In this document: piece by piece, positions 31,778 to 35,942 of the stretch
Position numbering within the stretch: the first letter of the stretch is position 1
Layout of the letters: the number at the start of each line of letters is the position of its first letter
NCBI GenBank assembly: GCA_020721205.1
Contig: DYNF01000032.1
Location: forward strand, 1 to 35,942
Source: Prochloron sp. SulCav_FS08_3_32_3330
Lineage (GTDB): Bacteria > Cyanobacteriota > Cyanobacteriia > Cyanobacteriales > DYNF01
Length of the DNA: 35,942 bases
Direction of reading: 5' to 3'
Notes under the pieces: generated by a model
Seen by the model: the letters and a program-made list of their open reading frames with translations, nothing else
What the model was told of the DNA's origin: nothing
Database searches by the model: none
Position numbers and translations under genes: made by a program

Positions 31778-32161
31778 ATGATTAGCAGAGATAAAAGTCT
31801 TGTAATGTTTACTTGGTTTGATTGGTTAGGCTTAGGCAATATTGTCTCAAGACTACGTCATCAATTTTCTTTAGAAATTTTACCAGATTGGTTTATCTAT
31901 AGTCTTCCCAATGGATTATGGACATATTCTTTAACCAGTGTTATGATTTTAATCCGGTCACAAAGCAATCAATTAATTAATTTATTATGGATTTTATCAG
32001 GGCTTTTACTAAGTCTTTTATTTGAAATAGGACAAGCAACAAAATTTGTAAGAGGAACATTTGATGTTGTAGATATATTTGTAATTATAATTTCATTCAT
32101 ATTAAGTCTTTTTAATCTTGTTATTTTAAAAAAATTGTTATTGTATAAAAAGAAAATTTAG
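31778..32161 (+). CDS. VanZ-like membrane protein, main frame lacking its first segment
   Basis: The 127-residue frame contains SLVMFTWFDWLGL, two long membrane segments (LINLLWILSGLLLSLLF and VVDIFVIIISFILSLFNLVI) and the VanZ hallmark FEIGQATKFVRGTFDVVDIF, with the conserved Glu, Gln, Arg and two Asp. VanZ of enterococci gives low teicoplanin resistance; the wide bacterial family has no settled function. GGAGG at 31763-31767 lies 10 bases before ATG 31778, so this shortened form might be made by itself. Upstream, the first membrane segment is out of frame by one base at a T run. Its stop is 2 bases from the start of the TPR gene, so the two are coupled. Confidence 0.75.
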   Translation: MISRDKSLVMFTWFDWLGLGNIVSRLRHQFSLEILPDWFIYSLPNGLWTYSLTSVMILIRSQSNQLINLLWILSGLLLSLLFEIGQATKFVRGTFDVVDIFVIIISFILSLFNLVILKKLLLYKKKI

Positions 32162-32163
32162 AA

Positions 32164-34047
32164 ATGATAAAAATAAAGAAAAAAAATGCTATAAATATTT
32201 TATCCCTTGTTATCCTTTCCTTTTATGTAATACTTGCTGCTGGAAGTATTGATAATGATCCTCCTCCTCCTCCTCAACCTTGCTTTGAAGATAGAATATA
32301 TGATCATTGTATTGAAAAAGGGGATGATTTTTTTGAACTAAAAAACTATGAGCAGTCACTTTCCTATTATGAAGAGGCTCTAAATATAGAACAAAATAAT
32401 CAAAAAAATATTTATGTAAAAAGTCAAATTGCTCAAATTTACATATACAAAGCTGATACTTTTTTAAATGATGAAAAATATGATCAAGCTATGTTAGATT
32501 ATCAAAAAGCTTTGGGTATATACAAAGAAATAGATAAAAATAATAAGAATAATCCAAATTTTATTTATATACAAAATCAAATGGATAAAATTGCTGAAAT
32601 TGCTCATGATTTTTATGAGAAAGGCAATGATTTTTTTGCAAATAACAATTACGAAAGTGCAGAATACTACTATAACGAAGCACTAAAAATATTTCAATCT
32701 TATGATCCTAAAAGTTACAAGGTTCAGATAGAAAATCAACTTAATGAAATTGAAAATAAAAGAAAACAATACAATGAATTTAAAAACAATGCAGATACTT
32801 ATTATGAAAATAAAGATTATGATCAAGCTGATATTTTTTATAATAAAGCATTAAATTATGCTTCTACTAATCCTACTCAACAAGATAAAATTAATTATAT
32901 TAATAATCAAATTGATAAAATAGATAGTTATAAAGAAAAATATCAAGAATTAGTTAAAAATGGAAATATTGAATTTTTAGATAAAAATTATGATAAAGCT
33001 GAAAAAGATTATCAACAAGCATTAGAAATATATCCAAAACATTTAAAAAATAAAGAAATAGAAGAAAAACTCAATAACATTGAAACAATTAGACAAAATT
33101 ATCAAAAATTGTATGATCAAATCATGACTATATTTGATGATAAAAATAACTATGAAAAATATGGTTATGAGAAAGAAGAATATTATTATTTAGAATATGA
33201 TAAGATTAATGAGATTTATAAAGAAGGATTAAATTTATACCCAAAAAACTCAAAAAATAATAATATAGCTGAAAAAATTAACGAAGAATATCAATACTTA
33301 TTGGAAAAAGCAAAAAAAGCAGAGCAAGTTGGAAGTCCTCAAAGTGGTAAATTTTACTATGAGAGAGCATTAAAATTAGACCCAGATAATTCAAATAATG
33401 ATGATATAAAATTAAAAATTAATAAAATAGATAATTTTATAGACAATTTTCAAAAGTTGATTAATGATGCCGATAACAAATTTAAAGAGAAAGATTATGA
33501 TATGGCATTAGAGAAATATAACACGGCATTAAAACAATATAAATATCATCCTAAAACAAATGATATTAAGGCTCAAATTTCTGAAATTCAAAAAATAAAA
33601 GAAAAATGCCAAAGTTTAATTAATGAAGGAAAAGTTGAATATGATAAAATGTTTTATAATAATGCTAAAAATTATTATGAAGAAGCATTAGAACTTTGTC
33701 CAAAAGATGATCAGAATGAGGCTCTTAGAAACAATATTTTTGAAGTTGAACAAAAAATAACCGAACAATGGGAAACTCTATTATTACAATGGTTTAATGA
33801 AGGGAATAAACTATTTGAAAATAAAAAATATGAAGAAGCTGAAAAATGTTATAATGATATATTGAAATTCATACCTGAACTTTCTAATTCTAGTCAGTAT
33901 AAACAACAAATTGGAATAATTAACCAACAACTTGAAATAATCAAAAGCAAAAACAATTTTAAGAAATTTATTTTATCTTTAGCAATGTGTGTTTTAGCTA
34001 TCGTAATATCTGTAGTTACATTTATTGTTTTAAATAACCATTTTTGA
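32164..34047 (+). CDS. Membrane-anchored TPR protein with long-period repeats
   Basis: The 627-residue product has a hydrophobic segment at about 9-27, then a Pro-rich stretch DPPPPPQPC, about ten TPR-like units and a C-terminal membrane segment (about 600-623, FILSLAMCVLAIVISVVTFI). The helical pairs (NYEQSLSYYEEAL, NYESAEYYYNEAL, DYDQADIFYNKAL, NYDKAEKDYQQAL, DYDMALEKYNTAL, KYEEAEKCYNDIL) recur about every 50-55 residues rather than every 34. So each TPR is followed by one extra long helix (IDKIDSYKEKYQEL type). It starts 2 bases after the VanZ-like gene and must be co-transcribed with it. Composition is rich in Asn, Lys, Tyr and Glu. A scaffold for envelope proteins is a guess; I recognise no named family. 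Confidence 0.8.
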   Translation: MIKIKKKNAINILSLVILSFYVILAAGSIDNDPPPPPQPCFEDRIYDHCIEKGDDFFELKNYEQSLSYYEEALNIEQNNQKNIYVKSQIAQIYIYKADTFLNDEKYDQAMLDYQKALGIYKEIDKNNKNNPNFIYIQNQMDKIAEIAHDFYEKGNDFFANNNYESAEYYYNEALKIFQSYDPKSYKVQIENQLNEIENKRKQYNEFKNNADTYYENKDYDQADIFYNKALNYASTNPTQQDKINYINNQIDKIDSYKEKYQELVKNGNIEFLDKNYDKAEKDYQQALEIYPKHLKNKEIEEKLNNIETIRQNYQKLYDQIMTIFDDKNNYEKYGYEKEEYYYLEYDKINEIYKEGLNLYPKNSKNNNIAEKINEEYQYLLEKAKKAEQVGSPQSGKFYYERALKLDPDNSNNDDIKLKINKIDNFIDNFQKLINDADNKFKEKDYDMALEKYNTALKQYKYHPKTNDIKAQISEIQKIKEKCQSLINEGKVEYDKMFYNNAKNYYEEALELCPKDDQNEALRNNIFEVEQKITEQWETLLLQWFNEGNKLFENKKYEEAEKCYNDILKFIPELSNSSQYKQQIGIINQQLEIIKSKNNFKKFILSLAMCVLAIVISVVTFIVLNNHF

Positions 34048-34100
34048 TGATTGCCCACCACACAAATTATAAAAATTATGATACATAGAATTAATTTATA

Positions 34101-34226
34101 AAATGTCATGCCCCTCAAGATTTTTTGATTAAAACCATCAGATAATTGTTAATTATTGGTAGGGTTGGGCATGGCATTTTTTAAGTTATTTGTTATTATC
34201 AAAAATTAAGGATGCCATGCCCCTAC
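34101..34226. repeat. Cluster of ATGCCATGCCC inverted repeats
   Basis: Three arms lie in alternating orientation: AAATGTCATGCCCC (34101-34114), GGGCATGGCATTTT (34167-34180) and GATGCCATGCCCC (34211-34223). Arms 1-2 or 2-3 can pair, but not both at once. The cluster lies between the TPR gene and the fbaA terminator. A half TGCCCACC motif is also present at 34053. Confidence 0.6.
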
Positions 34227-34356
34227 AGTTTAAATAATCAATTGCATTAATAGCTAAAGAATACATAGAATGCTCTGGATCAACAGTACGCAAAAGAATA
34301 TTAGTATCACGAGGTATTTGATCAATAGTAAAAACAGCAATATCAGGAACAGTTGT
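34186..34356 (-). pseudogene. Coding remnant with Uma2-like segment
   Basis: An open stretch without start codon, directly after a TAA, reads TTVPDIAVFTIDQIPRDTNI, then LLRTVDPEHSMYSLAINAID. VPDIAVF...IPRD resembles the core strand of Uma2-family (DUF820) endonucleases, but the rest does not extend that match well. The 3' portion runs into the palindromic repeats. It looks like a fragment of a degraded gene. Confidence 0.35.
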
Positions 34357-34436
34357 TTAAGTTTCTTCACTTAAATTTTATTTTATTGTTACACAAAGAC
34401 TAAAACTTTTTCTATAAAAAAATAAAAAAATGAAAT

Positions 34437-34472
34437 AAAAAAATCCGAGTGTTAATTCACTCAGATTTTTTT
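34437..34472 (-). terminator. Rho-independent-type terminator of fbaA
   Basis: AAAAAATCCGAGTG and CACTCAGATTTTTT pair over 14 bases with one G-T wobble around a TTAATT loop. On the minus strand it follows the fbaA stop by about 45 bases and runs into a long T-rich stretch (A-rich on the plus strand, 34415-34443). Confidence 0.85.
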
Positions 34473-34516
34473 TAATTGGCAATTTTTACAAAAAATAATT
34501 GGGATTTTTTGACTGA

Positions 34517-35590
34517 TTATACTTTAACAGCCGCTTTCGCAGTTAAAGCACCACTAGCATATTTTTTCGCAAAATCATCTAAGCTGATTTGTTTGATTTT
34601 ACTTGCATTTCCCGCAGTACCAAATTGCTGATAACGCTCTAAACAAACTTGCTTCATGTATGCGATCGAAGGTTTGAGGAAGTGACGTGGATCGAAGTTT
34701 TTAGGATCCTTGAACGCCGCTTCACGAATAGCCGCAGTGATCGCTAAACGGTTGTCAGTATCAATATTAACCTTGCGTACACCACTCTTAATTCCTTTTT
34801 GGATTTCTTCAACGGGTACACCATAAGTTTCAGGAATAGCACCACCGTTAGCATTGATCAGATCAATCCATTCTTGAGGAACAGAGGAAGATCCGTGCAT
34901 GACTAAGTGAGTATTAGGTAATTTGGCGTGGATTTCTTCAATCCGACTAATGGCTAACACTTCTCCAGTGGGTTTTTGAGTAAATTTGTACGCGCCGTGA
35001 CTTGTACCGATCGCCACTGCCAGAGCGTCAACTTGGGTTCTTTCTACAAATTCCACTGCTTCATCAGGATCCGTTAATAGTTGATCATGGCTTAAAGCTC
35101 CTTCAAAACCGTGACCATCTTCAGCTTCTCCTTTACCAGTTTCCAGAGAACCTAAACAACCAAGTTCACCTTCCACACTAGCACCCACAGAGTGAGCAAC
35201 ATTAACCACTTCTGAAGTAACATTGACGTTATATTCAAAACTAGCAGGAGTTTTAGCGTCTGCTTCTAAAGAACCATCCATCATCACGCTAGTAAAACCG
35301 TTACGGATCGCACTGTAGCAAGTAGCAGGGCTATTGCCATGATCTTGGTGCATGACAATGGGAATATGAGGATAGCTCTCTGCGGCGGCTAAAACGAGGT
35401 GACGTAAAAAGTTTTCCCCTGCATAGCTTCTAGCACCACGAGATGCTTGTAAAATAACGGGGCTATCAGTTTCATCTGCCGCTTGCATGATGGAGAGAAT
35501 TTGCTCTAAGTTATTGACGTTGAATGCAGGAATACCGTAATTGTTTTCAGCCGCATGATCTAATAACAGCCTCATAGGTACGAGAGCCAT
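34517..35590 (-). CDS. fbaA: Fructose-bisphosphate aldolase class II, Calvin-cycle type
   Basis: It joins dihydroxyacetone phosphate and glyceraldehyde 3-phosphate to fructose 1,6-bisphosphate (and erythrose 4-phosphate to sedoheptulose bisphosphate) in carbon fixation, and runs in reverse in glycolysis. The 357-residue zinc enzyme has the metal/catalytic block MHQDHGNS with catalytic Asp83 and zinc ligand His84. Further ligands are His198 in GTSHGAYK and His232 in [23 protein letters not shown] is the typical loop. The length is that of the cyanobacterial/plastid-type bacterial subfamily. The ATG at 35590 follows a strong AGGAGGA. A truncated duplicate of its promoter and first eight codons lies at 28578-28764. 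Confidence 0.97.
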   Translation of the reverse strand: MALVPMRLLLDHAAENNYGIPAFNVNNLEQILSIMQAADETDSPVILQASRGARSYAGENFLRHLVLAAAESYPHIPIVMHQDHGNSPATCYSAIRNGFTSVMMDGSLEADAKTPASFEYNVNVTSEVVNVAHSVGASVEGELGCLGSLETGKGEAEDGHGFEGALSHDQLLTDPDEAVEFVERTQVDALAVAIGTSHGAYKFTQKPTGEVLAISRIEEIHAKLPNTHLVMHGSSSVPQEWIDLINANGGAIPETYGVPVEEIQKGIKSGVRKVNIDTDNRLAITAAIREAAFKDPKNFDPRHFLKPSIAYMKQVCLERYQQFGTAGNASKIKQISLDDFAKKYASGALTAKAAVKV

Positions 35591-35694
35591 AGATGATCCT
35601 CCTAATTTATGTAAGTTTTTATTTTTATGGTCTAATTTGTTTAAGAAACTTAATTTTCTTATTGTTCATTTTAAGATATGTTGCAACATTTGAC
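35591..35694 (-). promoter_or_regulatory. fbaA promoter and leader region
   Basis: On the minus strand TTGGTC and TAAAAT are 18 bases apart (about 35665-35695) and would start a leader of roughly 70 bases ending in AGGAGGA. The region is conserved in the duplicate at 28662-28764, which supports its function. The rest up to 35839 shows no gene that I would accept. Confidence 0.5.
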
Positions 35695-35839
35695 CAAGGG
35701 TTTTTGCAAAAAAATCTCAATTTTGAGATTAAACAGGTATTTTTACTTGATCGATCAGCACTTGTCAGTCTCAAGGTTAGGGAAAATTCTCCTTATGACA
35801 AAATTTTTTACAAATTATTAATTTTTTACTTAAAATAAA

Positions 35840-35905
35840 AAAAGTCGGGGATTTTCTTTAATCTTAATCTGCTCACCATTAACTTAGTTAAAATCCCCGA
35901 CTTTT
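35840..35905. terminator. Strong hairpin at the right edge
   Basis: AAAAGTCGGGGATTTT (35840-35855) and its perfect complement AAAATCCCCGACTTTT (35890-35905) form a 16-base stem with a 34-base loop. The A/T-flanked ends fit a two-way terminator, probably for a gene beyond the window. Confidence 0.75.
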
Positions 35906-35942
35906 GAGTTAATATTTAATAAGTTTACATAAGAGGAAAAAA

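Noticed and set aside
35593-35838. 81-residue plus-strand frame opposite the fbaA leader
   Set aside because: It covers the fbaA promoter and leader, whose conservation is explained by the duplicate at 28637-28764. The translation looks like random AT-rich sequence.

Overview
The window reads as chromosomal DNA of a very AT-rich cyanobacterium. Four lines of evidence support this. The fructose-bisphosphate aldolase is the class II Calvin-cycle type. Glycogen phosphorylase, ExoD, a CHASE2 kinase, CHAT, DUF928 and a haemagglutinin-like adhesin occur in a typically cyanobacterial combination. Four copies of the HIP1 octamer GCGATCGC are present (3932, 8602, 10366, 28864), far more than expected at roughly 30% G+C. 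Intergenic gaps carry the tandem heptamers and palindromic repeats common in cyanobacteria. A unicellular Cyanobacterium/Geminocystis-like genome is a guess from gene content and composition, not a demonstrated assignment. I saw no tRNA, rRNA or CRISPR array.

Layout. 1-500: the 5' end of a TnpB gene leaving the left edge, divergent from a 44-residue ribbon-helix-helix gene. 510-5503: core genes, namely a GAF histidine kinase, mnmA, gdhA behind a consensus promoter, and exoD. 5596-8475: accessory genes (NucS-like nuclease plus partner, HNH nuclease plus partner) separated by three related hairpins and containing gene remnants. 8485-11037: glgP. 11191-13004: two nearly identical tandem Rpn-type nuclease genes, each with the same palindrome at its 3' end. 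13162-14394: an orphan DUF790 (Bax1-like) gene.

14501-27393 is the most system-like part. It holds a CHASE2 hybrid sensor kinase, an exported TPR-CHAT protease-like protein, a DUF928 protein and a 1827-residue two-partner-secretion adhesin. The three gaps that bound these transcription units carry the same composite palindromic element. This suggests a sensor-protease-adhesin module at the cell surface, with the TpsB pore encoded elsewhere.

27602-31095, all on the minus strand: a REC-GGDEF cyclase, a small STAND ATPase, a second HNH nuclease and its partner. The cyclase gene sits directly behind a duplicated and gutted copy of the fbaA promoter, leader and first eight codons. A leftover 27-codon reading frame overlaps its start, so this looks like a promoter captured from a Calvin-cycle gene.

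31417-34047: a small zinc-ribbon protein, a VanZ-like membrane gene whose 5' end is broken by a probable single-base slip in a T run, and a membrane-anchored TPR protein. 34048-34516 is decayed sequence with palindromes and a coding remnant. 34517-35590 is fbaA with its own terminator, and the window ends in another strong hairpin.
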